64,000 bases of DNA from Stratiolaelaps scimitus (Eukaryota > Arthropoda > Arachnida > Mesostigmata > Laelapidae): positions 3,844,001 to 3,908,000 of the forward strand of contig JABWDB010000030.1 of the NCBI GenBank assembly GCA_019614645.1, in the 5' to 3' direction. Under the pieces are notes generated by a model. It was not told the DNA's origin and did no database searches. It worked only from the letters and a program-made list of their open reading frames with translations. A program made the translations under genes and the position numbers. Positions 1 to 11,309 of this stretch are shown here, piece after piece (within the stretch, counting starts at the first letter, position 1; the number at the start of each line of letters is the position of its first letter).

Positions 1-815
1 ATTTCTTCGTGCTAGACTTCTGCACACTCGGTTTTATTGGCAAGATGTTCAAATGCGTCGAGTTGATGAAGTTTGCCACGTACATCCTGACGTTCGCGCA
101 AGATCAACCGGTCGACTGGATCCTCGATCACTACGTTCAAACGAAGGTGTGCCGTTTCGATAAAGATGCCAAACATTGCCGTAAGATGAAGTCCACCATT
201 TGGATCACGCATAAGCCATCGCTGTTCCAGCACATTGGAACGCATTCGTCGCTCAAGGGCAAGATGCAGAAACTCAAGGATCGCCAGTTCGGCAGGGTCA
301 GTCTGTTTGTCCCACATAAGGACAACGTGCCCGGCGACGTGGTCACCTCAATGACCGTATACAAACAATATACGGTCAAACGGGCCTATCTCGGTGACTC
401 ACTGTTTTGGGGCGTCCTACCGGTGGCTGGGGACCACATTACGGTCACGTTTCACGAACCGACGATCCTCGAAAAGGTACTTTTCCGTAGCGGCGATGCT
501 GAGCATCCGAAAGATCGATTCGTGGATGCTGCCCTACAAGTTTTGCCAGTCGTGTCCGTCACCAAAGGTAGTCCTGATTCCAACGGTTTGGGAAACAAGT
601 CGCTTGATCTCAATAAGATTCAAACAATGGATGGCTGGCAGGAGCTTGTCCATTTTGATTCTCACAATGGCGTCGCTCAGGCAGGGCCTGTTAGCTATCC
701 AGTGTCTGCTCTGCGGCTTGTTGTTTTGGCAAACCACGACCACTGGGGTATTCTATCGGAAATTCAGGTAAAGGGCAGTATAGCCTCGAATCTAAACAGT
801 AGCCGACTCCTATAG
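1..815 (+). CDS. MGAT4: MGAT4-type alpha-1,3-mannosyl-glycoprotein 4-beta-N-acetylglucosaminyltransferase, terminal exon (partial)
   Basis: This is the 3' end of a GT54-family gene. The family works in the Golgi lumen as a type II membrane enzyme and adds a beta-1,4-GlcNAc branch to the alpha-1,3 mannose arm of N-glycans. The reading frame is already open at base 3 and runs to a TAG at 813-815, giving about 270 residues, roughly the C-terminal half of a protein of about 530. Family landmarks seen in order are TLGFIGKMFK, DQPVDWILDH, KVCRFDKDAKHC, KPSLFQHIGTHSSLKGK, LKDRQFG and FRSGDAEHPKDRF. The last block belongs to the C-terminal lectin-like region. No splice acceptor is visible, so the exon or its boundary lies at or left of base 1, and the GTG at 9 is not a start. 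The end, EIQVKG plus a short tail, is normal for the family. MGAT4A, B or C cannot be separated from this part alone. Confidence 0.93.
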   Translation, partial: FFVLDFCTLGFIGKMFKCVELMKFATYILTFAQDQPVDWILDHYVQTKVCRFDKDAKHCRKMKSTIWITHKPSLFQHIGTHSSLKGKMQKLKDRQFGRVSLFVPHKDNVPGDVVTSMTVYKQYTVKRAYLGDSLFWGVLPVAGDHITVTFHEPTILEKVLFRSGDAEHPKDRFVDAALQVLPVVSVTKGSPDSNGLGNKSLDLNKIQTMDGWQELVHFDSHNGVAQAGPVSYPVSALRLVVLANHDHWGILSEIQVKGSIASNLNSSRLL

Positions 816-875
816 CGTAAACACGAATTAGTCGATTGAAAGCAATTGAAGCATTGCTGTCATCGCAGTTTCGTC

Positions 876-881
876 AATAAA
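876..881 (+). terminator. poly(A) signal of the MGAT4-type gene, proximal
   Basis: AATAAA lies 61 bases after the TAG stop and is followed by a T/G-containing stretch near 890-905. It is the nearest canonical polyadenylation hexamer to the gene and would give a very short 3' UTR. Confidence 0.6.
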
Positions 882-959
882 CCAACATTTGTATTGTATA
901 AAGGTGTCCCAGGAACGCAAGCAACTAAGAAATTCAAAATTTATAAATATATAGCTCCC

Positions 960-965
960 AATAAA
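960..965 (+). terminator. alternative distal poly(A) signal
   Basis: A second AATAAA lies 145 bases after the stop. It could be an alternative 3' end for the same transcript. Nothing in the sequence decides between the two sites. Confidence 0.35.
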
Positions 966-981
966 GTTCCATGATCGTTCA

Positions 982-2692
982 GGGTGTTTGCCAAAGAGAG
1001 TGTGCACAGGAACCCCAACCAAATGCAAAATTCCGAACTGACCGTAACTGCCCTGTATATAAATGCTCGCTATCACTCTTCTAAGCAGCATTCGCTCTGG
1101 AGTTCATACTGAGGTGAATGTTACAATTATCGTGAGCATATGTTTGATGACTATGGTTATCGATAAGCTTAGTGGATAAGCGTTCTCGCCACTTACGCGA
1201 TCAATGGCCACTTGGTAAAGGACTTCGTCCGTTTCGAACGCTCTATCAAGGTAGCAGCTCCAACCTCTCGACCCACCTGTCAATTCAAGATATTTAATAG
1301 GATGTGATGAATAATGTAATTGTTACGATGGACAAACATTGCTATTGATCGACATGCCAATTTTATTCAACTTAGAAGAGCAACCCCAGTTTAACTGTTT
1401 GGAAATCATACAGTAACTTTAACATGTGCCGTTATTTAAACCTATATCATCAGCGATTTGTGAGAAGGGCACTAATTGTGGTAAGTTGGCCCCGCTATAT
1501 GTGAAAACAGGTTACCACTTAACAGCCTTATGCGCTTTGGGTGGTAAGCCTAGGACGAAGGACAGTAGCTGGAACAGCAGCAGCACAGAATTCATTCTTA
1601 CTTTTCGATCACAGGAGTAATATGCCCAATACATAGCCGATACCTATCAGCTGAACGAGTGTCTAAGTATTGAACTGTGTGTGAGAACTGTAGTTAAGCG
1701 TAAATAACCCGTGATCTCGGTGTGGTGGCTTGCAACTATTTGGGCCTAACTAACATGAAGCCACGCAAGCCATCAAGGAATTGAAATCTTGTACTTGCGC
1801 CAATCTGTAAATAATGTGTGTATCTAGAGCTATACACACAGATACTTTATCCCAGCGGGATGTCGTTTATGTCCGTTCACGTCTGCGATGTCTAATTATT
1901 ACTATTTCATTATCACTATTATTGCGCAATATATACAACTTCATGGATTGATTGTCGCCGAATGTGAAAAACGAGAGTCGCTACACCTGGCGCATGGATG
2001 AACCGAGGACCGTTGGCGAAATCAATTGTGAACATCCTTAACAAAAGAAATTGACAGCCTATCGGTGTATATGTATATATTATTTTAGTAACTGGTAAAT
2101 GTTAAGTAGGAAGTTAGATCATATACTCATTGAATGCCCAAAAATATAATGACACTGAGTCTCAACCGTGGGAAAATTAATGTACTTATTATGAACAAAC
2201 CCTCAGGTCATGTTTTGCTCTAACTGAGCGAAACAATTTCTGACGTCGAGGGTCTACAAAGTAAGAGCCGCTCTTCGAAACTCTCCTTTTCAGTTCGATG
2301 AGGTGCCTTAAAAGGTATTCCATCGAGTAATTAGCCCTGATGTATCAAATTTAATTTATCACATCTTAGGTCGAAGACCCTCGGGCTTATAGCTAGCTAT
2401 GATCCTGTTTTCTGAAATGGTTGTTGATGTTGAGAGCAACAACTGAGCGGCGCAACAACAGCAACCACCGCTGACACCCTCCTCCATTCCAGCCAATCAG
2501 CATCATCATTCCTAAATTAGAATAAGATCTCTTCTTCTTCCTGCGACAAGAACTTTTATGGCAAAGTTCGATGATACTAAAGAACGAATGAAATTCTATA
2601 GATAAATGGATGAACTAGGCTTTTTCATGGCCTGCGCCGATAAATCTTTTTATTTCTCGAACTGCCTTCCGACTTCTCTCTCTCTCTCTCTA

Positions 2693-2730
<38 letters not shown>

Positions 2731-5700
2731 GTGTGATTATTTTTTATCATAATTAGGGTGACGCGAAAGTAATGTCGAATTGTTTACCCGTATAGACCTG
2801 GCCACAATGCTTGGCCATCGTAACACCATGATCTTACAGTGAAGCTACAAAATACAACTGCATGTCGTTATGGTAGCTGGTTTTTAACAAACTTTTACCG
2901 TGGTGACTTTTAAACGTGAGACAATTATATGCAAATCATGATAGTAAACCTTACGATACCTACAGCCCTATCATAAGACTGTTCGTCCTTGGACGTCATT
3001 TAAATTCCCTTACGGTTGAGCTGTGCGTGTGTCTTACATGTTCATAGCTGTTGTGCAACCACTGAGAGATAGATAGAGAGAGAGAGAGAAAAAGATTACA
3101 TGTTTATTGTATATATTGTATTAGATGAGCAATCAACAATGCGGGTAGGATCAAGCCGACATTACATGTTCCTTTGCGCACAGGTAACACATCGACTATA
3201 TTAATCAATTAATGTATGGTTTAACCTATAAGATGGAAATTCCACCTGCGAAGGTCAATCTCCTGCTCGATCAGGGTAGAGAGGAAGCCGCTCCTTTCGA
3301 CAGACTGTTCCTGCATAGTGCGGGTTCGATGCTCGATAAATGCGGGCGACGAGTGCAACAGTATTGCATTATTTCTATCTGATAGTTTTTGTGCATATTT
3401 AATTATAGGCGAGTGTAGTGGAAGTAGTTAGTTAGTTAGTTACCGCTGGCAAACAAGCTTTACATGTTGATAATGGCCACGCTAAGTGTAACCGGTTGAA
3501 TTGAAGTGACTTCTCATTCGGTTCTGCCGAACGTTGGAATATCTTATGATTTTGTCGTATTCTGATGGGCTAATATTGACAGCTAACACTATAGCCGATA
3601 GATACGAGTTGAATCTATATTTTATATGAGTACGTATGCGGTCGCATGTTGCAATTTAAGTGAGGTCATAAAATAGCGAGAAGAAACCTCCTTCGGCACT
3701 GGACTTGATCACAAATTAACCAAGATGTTTTACTAGCAAAAGAAACGCTTCTGGCGAAAAACACCTAGTGGATATAAACCCAACGTCTCGAACGATTTCA
3801 TGAAGCATATTGTAGAAAAAGCCATGGTTTCCCAATATAAAATCATAATCCACACAAAGCGGTTATTATACCAAGGATGTTCGGGTTGGCTTCCAAATCA
3901 GAAACGGGTTCTGTTTCCACCCATATCCCATCTATTCGTAATACTAGTTACTTTCAAAACTCAATTTGGCCTGAATTTTGATTGACAAATGTGGCTGTTT
4001 AAGTTATTATCTGGTTGACAAAATAATACAGGTATTATGCAGGTAATACATCTAATTAATCACAGCTACCGCAAGCTGGCCGTGCATCAAGGTCGTATGT
4101 GTACATACATGAAATATTACCATGAGGACTACATGACAGACTGAACTACATATTATTAGATCGTGGAGATATTTCGTAGTTTGTAGGAAAAGGTATACCA
4201 CCATTCAGAAGACCAAACTAAAATAAAGGGTCAGTGAAGTGCTGCTCGACGTCGCGGGGCGCTACGTTAAGTCATAAAAACAAAATAAATCTATAGATAG
4301 TCAAACTGGGTTGTAGTTTAAGATCGCTCGGATTGTACTCTTCAGTTTCTAACTGTAATCGAACGGTTTGATTAGTTGAATCACACCGTGGTCTACTAAA
4401 GCGCGTGTCCTTGAGTACGTACACGCTTTCGGTAAAGACTGGATGTGTTCGCTAGTGAATGCAGTATTGGAAAAAAATAGCACCGTTCGGAATTTTCCCC
4501 ACACCGAAGGCTCAGTGATCAATCAACACCTGAGACATGAGCGGCGTATATAGTATTATTAATTATAACTAAAGAGCGTGATTTATAATAGCTAGTGGTG
4601 ATGGTAGTGGTGGTGGGGAGATCGAGTTGATAAATATTAAACAGCTGATAGACAAATAATGGTGATCAATATGGATCAATGCAAATGGAGCACTTACGGT
4701 CGCGCTGGATTCAGATTTGATCTTCAAATGTGAATCAAGTGCAGAGAATGTGTGTACAGAAAGTGAGATTATTAGGTAAAATTGACATAATTAAATACGA
4801 AGTTTGCTGTAAATGATGAAGTCGATCTTGTTGACGAGACGAGCAGATACATCAACGGCGACTGTTAAATATGCAGAAGGGAATAACCCCGAGCTTTGAT
4901 GTACGTGATAGCTAGGCCCCGGAGTAGAAATTGTATGCGACAGTGCGATAGAGAGAAAGATGGTGTGGTCTATAACATCACTATAATTACCCATGGATTC
5001 GTAGGTTACATCATTCTTGTTCGATTCCCGCCTAACTATAATCATCTGCGCCATCTTCTCCGTGATATATTAGATATAAACTGTCATATGGCAAAAGGTG
5101 CGCCTGTAAAATCGGAGCCGCAGAGGGCTAACTCTGTATGAGGTGAAGTGTTTACGAATGTGCGCGATTGTGATGATACTGTTGTATCGGTAGGTGGGTG
5201 GATGATTCTAGGAGTGAAAACGCGCCCAAGTTTAGTGAAGGGTTTTTAATATTTGTGATAGGGAAAATGATCTAAAGCGTTAATCATAGATTTCCTAAAT
5301 CATTTTTGATCCTGTGGGGAGCACGAAAGCTTGACCTAGTATATTTTAAGATTCGAAATTGTGTTTGCTAATTTTTGTGATCAGGCGTGTGTGAAATAAA
5401 CAGCAGTTGTGATTAGAATGATATAACTAGGTCCCCATAGTATATCTCGGGGAATCCGGTTTGGTAAAAGCGTTTTTCGCCGTACCCCGGTAGCCTTGGA
5501 TGCGAAAGACTAGCGAACGCTCGTTGTAGATAGTAATTACCCGTCCCTAATAGTAACACCTCAGAACTGCTAGTTACAAACAGCTACGAGGTAAGCAATT
5601 TAGAAAGCAAATTAGAAACTATTACTCTGAGATGAGGTTAAGGTACTCAGGAGGCCCGATGTTTGGGTGCGAATGGGCCTTTTTTAAACTCCTGGGTCCT

Positions 5701-8320
5701 CTCCAGACGGGAGAACTGATCATTCTATTCATGATGGCATATATTTGACAGTAGAGCGCACCCTTAGAGAGATGTTGGTTCAAAATAAGATCTAAGAAGT
5801 GCCTGCTTATAGCGTACGATTACCGGTCAATATCACGCTAAACTGCTTCTGAGCCCGTATTTAATACGATGAACGGATATCTGATAGACTTACGACTTTA
5901 CTTTTGAGCCACAGAGATTTTACTCAATGCAAGGCCATCAGGAATTTATTAAGAGTTCTAACATGTTTTGGTAATTGGTGTAGTTGCCTATCTGCTGTTC
6001 AAAAATGCTCACAAAGAATATCTTAAATAGATTCGACGATCGAAATTATGGCAAATTACCCGAAGATAGAATAAGCTGAGACAATATATGCAAACATTGT
6101 CCAGATCGACCTATGTACATGATTTGACACCAAGTGCATTTTAATTAGGCCTATTGCTGTGCACACACACCCACGCACAGCACATCTAAACCATGCAAAT
6201 GCCCTACGATGCTGCTTAAATATCAAGCCGTTAAAGCAGATTAGCCCGTTTGAACTATTTGGCCCATAATTTTAACTTTCCCTGAGTAATTATCTTCTAG
6301 ATAGCTTCTCTATTGCGGCTATTGTTTTCAAAAAGAATATCCAGTATCCTTCAATTTGTAGTAACGTACATATACATGACCACTGTTATGTTAATGTTAC
6401 TCGACCTGACAACGGGTAGTTGTTTGGCCAAAAGTTGATAATGTTACGCGAATTCAGTGCTTAAAGCCATGAGAAAAGGAAGGTTATGCTAAAAAAGATC
6501 GGACCTCACCCCACCAAACTCAACCAATGAGATGTTAAAATGTAAGATAAGTCGCAGAGGTTCGACTTTTTTACTTGGAGGCGTATTATTAGATAAGCAC
6601 CGGCATTGCGTTTAGGAATCAAATGTTAATTATACATTTTCGGGTGGCTTAGAAAACAACCCGATATATGCATCCTGTATATCTGACAAGGCCTCGCAGT
6701 TAATATAGACACACAAAACCCGGAGTGAACAAATATGCTAATAAAAAACTAAAAGTATTTTAATACTCGAATTAGTAATGGTTTTCTTTTCCCTTTCATA
6801 GGTACTAATTATATTAAGAGGACAAGCAACTATTACTATAATATAACAAGTGTGTGTGTGTATTTAATAGAAAATGTAGACTAGTAGATTAACCCAGGAA
6901 ACGTCTACAAAACGATCAAAGCTTCGAGGCAACTTATACACGCCTCATGCTTCTTAGATCAATCAGTCACGTATAAATGTGAAGATAGACGTCAATCAAT
7001 TAGAATCACTAAATCTGTAGGGTTCGATTATATTAACAACGAACAAAGCTAAAGTCGTGAACTTTGTTTTTGACATGTTGTGTCTGGCGTTAACCACAGC
7101 GAAAATTCGTTAGCTTACATTCGATTTAACATATGACCGAAACAGTTTTATAAGATCAACGTTTGCAAAAGTGGTCCCAATGAATGATTCGATTAGTATT
7201 TGATTTATGTAATTCACTGTATTTATTTTCGTACATGAGCTACAGCCGATTCCCCATGGCATAAAGACGTCGGTACCGTTGCTGTGTAGTAGCATTACTC
7301 CAAGGACCTATCATGTCGGTCATGGTGGACTTGTCTGGACCACGCCGCCACATACGCCGCTCCACTATATGAGAAATTGCCGACTTTACAAGCACTGCTC
7401 ACATTTTGCTATAGGAGTTTTAAATAAAATGTATGTGGCCCCCAAATTCAGCTATACCTCAAGACAGTCGGACGCCACAATAAAGGATAAATTATGAAAT
7501 GTGATGTTGGTGGTAGTTCTTTGACAATTTATTTTAGCTCAAATAATAACTTGTACATTTAGAACCGATATTAGAGAGGGGAGTTAGAAAGGGAAACAGG
7601 ATAAAAACACGTTAGCCCCGTTGAAAAATGATATTAGCCGCGAAATATGTGACACCATTATCCCTGAATAGGACTACATAGTTTATTTTTATGAGAAGTC
7701 TACCATATGCTCTCCTGTTATTCAAATGAATATATCACCCCTTCTTCTACTAGAACTCAGCTTAAATACCCTGAGTTCTATCTGAAATTAATTGGGAAAT
7801 ATGAAGCTTGGGGATCATGGAGTTTTGGGGTCTTGGAGGTCATCACAAATTTTGGAGTCTACCAGCCGAGCTCCAGCCAACGAAATTGCTTCCTTTGTGT
7901 TGTTAAACAAACATACAAATCTATTGCCCTGTGGATAGTCAAGGACCAGCCAAAGAGAAAGAAGAATTGGTACACTGTGTAAATATTTTGTTCTTTATTA
8001 AAAGTAAGCTTAGGTACGCATTTGGCCGGTGCGAGGGACATGGCCCTCAACACATATTCACTACTATCAGTGGTGTTTTGTATTTTCTTGTAAAATCCCC
8101 TATATGGTAGTTTTTGTATGGGGGGTTTCGGCAATGCTTAATGCACATGTGTCACTCAGCAGTGGTGGCTAGTGCGGGACTCAACTAACAAAACCACTAA
8201 ACCCGTGTTCCCCCCACCCCCAATCCTCGTAAATTGCTCGGCACTACTTCGATACCATGGGAGCGGGCCTCGACCCCTATCTGCTCGGCTTTATCCAACC
8301 ACACATCGACCTAATTAGAT
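982..8320. other. gene-free stretch
   Basis: No conserved coding frame was recognised on either strand in this 7.3-kb AT-rich interval. Short open frames (for example 4896-5141 +, 7279-7497 +, 7707-7982 +) have no familiar motifs. Weak tRNA B-box-like strings near 3325 and 5020 are too degraded to call. A short (GTTA)n run lies near 3430. It is probably intergenic spacer downstream of the MGAT4-type gene. Confidence 0.5.
2676..2728. repeat. compound (TC)n-(TA)n microsatellite
   Basis: A run of TC dinucleotides passes directly into a TA run with one phase slip (TATT) near 2700. Confidence 0.9.
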
Positions 8321-8326
8321 AAGACA

Positions 8327-9225
8327 TTAACGCCTGTCCATAACCCGAGCGCATCGGGAGTCATCGCTTAGGGGCCTGGCGCGCGACCCCGTGTCTCTTG
8401 CTTCACTGAGTACCCCACAGCGCAGAACTGTATGTTGCACGTCGTCCGTCTCTCCCGAGTCGCGTAACACGCAGGAATCGGAGTTGGCGTTGTTGATTAT
8501 ATTTTGCCGTTTTATTAATTTGTATCGATTGCCTTTCATTACAAGTCCTCTCGTCCTCTTCTTACCTGTAAAATACAATGCTTCCAACTTGCCCGGTGAA
8601 AGGCTTAAGTGGTGATCATTCATCCACCCTGACACTTTCAACAAGGCTTTGTTGGCTGCATTCCGCAGACCACTTTCCTTTTTGGCCGTTACGATGACTG
8701 CAAGATAATCCTCGTACGCAAGCGTCTCCACGCTTTCTGATATTCCTTCGATCTGGAGTACCCCGTCATAGGCGAGGTTCCAGAGCAAGAGGCCTAAGAA
8801 CGAGCCCTGCGGAACTCCCACCGAAACCCTCTATTTCAACCTCCCGCCAGCAGCCCTCTTTCATGCAGATACGACGAAATCATTCGGCGAAGGTACGGTG
8901 ATATGCCATTCCTGGCTGGCGCTTCCATGATTACCTTCCAGTTCATCAATAGACGGACGTTATATGTACGGACGAATATTATCTGTGATCACTTGATGTC
9001 TCCTCGTCCTCCATTCGCCAGTCCGCAGTCAGTGGAATTGCCGGTTCATTTACCAAAGTGAGATCCTTGAAGGCTGTCTCGATCTCGTCTGGAAAAGGTG
9101 GCAACCTCTCCGTCGTTGAGTGATACAACGCTTCTTTCTGCCATCCCCTCTTGTAGTACTCAGCGCTATCTGATCGTGCGCCGGCTCCCCCATCTCGTGC
9201 TAGCTGATAGATAATAATGATGTAC
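8327..9225 (-). mobile_element. R1-like LINE relic, reverse transcriptase part, internally deleted
   Basis: A non-LTR retrotransposon relic read on the minus strand. From 9225 down to 8982 one frame (ending at TAA 8979-8981) matches the region before the RT domain, with EYYKRGWQKEALYH and LPPFPDEIETAFKDL. Next comes NGISPYLRRMISSYLHERGLLAGG-type sequence near 8840-8930. The last frame, 8821 to 8327, starts VGVPQGSFLG and continues LLWNLAYDGVL. The catalytic box YADD reads YEDY (residues 36-39 of this frame), so it is dead. At about residue 100 (near 8521) the frame jumps in phase from ALYFTGKKRTRG to a short AT-rich linker and then to the C-terminal zinc knuckle C-VLRDSGETDDVQ-H-TVLR-C. The thumb and much of the C-terminal region are missing. 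RT motifs 1-3 are missing too, so there are at least two internal deletions. It is a close relative of the plus-strand copy next door and lies head to head with it. Confidence 0.85.
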
Positions 9226-9696
9226 TAGACAATAATGGGCGTCTTACCTTGGTGGACCCTCGCTCTCCGCGCAAGTTCCTCGAACAAACCTTGAAACTCC
9301 CCAAGATGCCTGTTGAGGGAGAAACAACAACTCTAGAAAAAACAGCCACCAGACTTACCTCGATCCAGGAGAACCCCCTTCCGCACCCCCTGCCCCTGAT
9401 GGCTAGACTTGGTTCGAAACTCGTCTACCAGATCGCGGAATCATGCCCAAGACCGGGGGCTTCCAGGTTCGTCCGCTTATCGGCCCATATGTCTACTTGA
9501 CACAGTAGGTAAAGTCTTCCAAAACGTCTTAGTCGCCTTCGGGGCTCTGAAGAAAGTCTTGCAACGAGCGGGAGAGGAAACGACGAAGACCCCAAGACCA
9601 GGTCCTTCGTCCTCCTCAGATGTAAAGACTGGACTCCGCAAACTGGGGTGTAATAATGGAAGCGTTACGCCGGAAGAACATTTCTGCGTACCTGAA

Positions 9697-9713
9697 ATGT
9701 TTTTTTTTTTATG
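9697..9713. repeat. oligo(T) insertion flanked by ATG duplication
   Basis: Eleven T residues (9700-9710) sit between two copies of ATG and interrupt the LINE frame. Removing one ATG and the Ts restores the R1-like reading YLKCQMISSYLQD seen in the sister copy. It is either a 5'-truncated retrotransposition that left only the poly(A), or slippage. Confidence 0.6.
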
Positions 9714-10013
9714 CCAGATGATCTCTTCATACTTACAAGACATCACTGCTAGCTGGAGGACACACCTACGAGGTCACGGCAGGGGTTCCACAGGGATCCA
9801 TTCTGGGCCCTGCTCTCTGGAACCTGGCCTATGACAGCGTGCTAAAACTCGAGGACCTGCCAGCAGGAGTGGAGACACTGGCTCACGCCGACGATCTTGC
9901 TCGGCTGGCAACGGTCCGAACACAGAGCATGCTACAGGACAGGGCTAACAGAGCCTTGGAGGAGGTACATGAGTGGATGCTTCACAACCATCTGCAAATT
10001 GCCCCTTAAAAGA

Positions 10014-10197
10014 CCGAAACCCTGTTCCTTTTTTTTTTTTTAGAGGAGAAAATTTTCTTCAAACTCACGGTCACCACCAGAGACATTCCAATCTCCATGA
10101 AAGTGGGCCGATCGAGTGCAGGGTTGACGTGGATGACAAAACGCCTCTGCCTGCTAAAACCATCCTCTGCTGAGAGTGTGCCCGAAACCCTGTTCCT
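10014..10197 (-). mobile_element. nested retrotransposed insert with 16-bp target site duplication
   Basis: CCGAAACCCTGTTCCT occurs at 10014-10029 and again, identical, at 10182-10197. The 152 bases between begin with a T12 run and have no counterpart in the LINE; without them the R1 frame reads KTETLFLTGRKR straight through. Perfect duplication plus a terminal T run is the mark of target-primed reverse transcription, with the RNA sense on the minus strand and the poly(A) end at 10041-10030. On the minus strand the insert is open in one frame containing QRRFVIHVNPALDRPTF, but I do not recognise the source; it could be a 5'-truncated mRNA copy or a SINE fragment. The total gain of 168 bases is a multiple of three. 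Confidence 0.85.
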
Positions 10198-11309
10198 AAC
10201 AGGCCGCAAGAGGACCGGGCCCATCCGGCTCCACATTGTTGGTTACCCAGTTCAGGTGAAGAAGGTGGTCAGGTATGTCGGGGTAGCGCTCGATACTGCA
10301 CTAACAGGCAAGGCCCACATTAGGAACGTGGCCTCCAGAGTACAGCGGGTCTCCGTGAACCTAGCGCGGCTGATGCCCAGGGTTGGTGGAGCAACGACCG
10401 TCAAGAGAAGATTGCTGGTGTCGGTGGGGGAATCCATAGCCCTCTATGCTTCACCGGTGTGGGAAGACATGGCCATGCGGTCACCAGATAATCGCAGACG
10501 CCTAAGGTCGGCTCAAAGGACACTAGCTATCAGGGTAAGCCGGGCGTAGCGCACCGTGTCGACCGAGGCCCTGTTGGTACTGGCGAAAATGCTGCCGTGG
10601 GACCTCCTGGCCGGAGAAAGGAGTCTACGATTCCTGGAAGACGGAGGGGATCTGACCGCCGCAAGAAGCGCCACTATCAACGAGTGGCAGGAGAAGTGGT
10701 CGCGTCAGGACGGACCTTCGGGCCTATCAAGGCAGCCTGGACCATGCAACTTATCCCGGATCTCAAGGTGTGGCTGAGATGACGTATAGGTCAACCCAGG
10801 TCCTCACGAGGCATCGCCAGTTCCAGACCTACATGGTAAAGATTGGGAAATCTGACTCTGATAGATGTGTCTTGTGCGACGAGGCGGCGGTGGACGACGT
10901 GAAATTTACCGTACTGCGCTGTGTCGCTCTCTCGGAGGCAAGAGGAACTGGCCCGGAAGAGCACCCATATCCTACCTCCATTCGAGAGGTCGTCGACAAG
11001 ATAATGACGTCCGACCGGGCGTGGAGTAACGGAACCCGATGGCTAGACGCCATTATGGCGGACAAGGTCAGCGAAAAAACCCAACGGAAACAACAACCAG
11101 CTGGCCGAGAGGAAGAGCCTCCCCGGGGCGGTACTTAAGGGAAGAGGGAGGCTCCGATGGGAGGGTTAGCAGGGGGGAACCAACCACGCTCTTCGGAGGC
11201 TCCCGGCGCATCCACCAAGGCGAACAAGGTTCGAACTCCGCTGCGTGACATATAAGAGAGCTTAAGCATTGTGAAATTGCAGCTCCTTTAATAAACCAAT
11301 AAAGCTTTA

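Larger units (their letters stand above)
9250..11306 (+). mobile_element. R1-like LINE relic, RT domain to 3' end
   Basis: Second copy of the R1-like family. YRPICLLDTVGKVF (from 9478) is RT motif 1 and ISAYLK(C)QMISSYLQD follows at about 9685-9740. GVPQGSILGPALWNL lies at 9785-9830 and AHADDLA (HADD at 9884-9895) is the catalytic box, still with both aspartates. The frame meets TAA at 10007, continues after an insertion as FLTGRKRTGP, meets TAG at 10547 where tyrosine is expected before RTVSTEALLVLA, and shifts near 10750. It ends in MTYRSTQVLTRH and a damaged zinc knuckle, C-VLC-DEAAVDDVKFTVLR-C, in which the histidine is lost; stop at 11136-11138. A 3' UTR of about 165 bases carries AATAAA at 11290 and 11298. 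The 5' boundary is uncertain. The copy is a pseudoelement with at least two stops, frameshifts near 9745 and 10750, and two insertions. Confidence 0.88.

Noticed and set aside
3240..3345. tRNA/SINE head with GCGGGTTCGATGC
   Set aside because: Only one box is convincing; no body shared with the two SINE copies.
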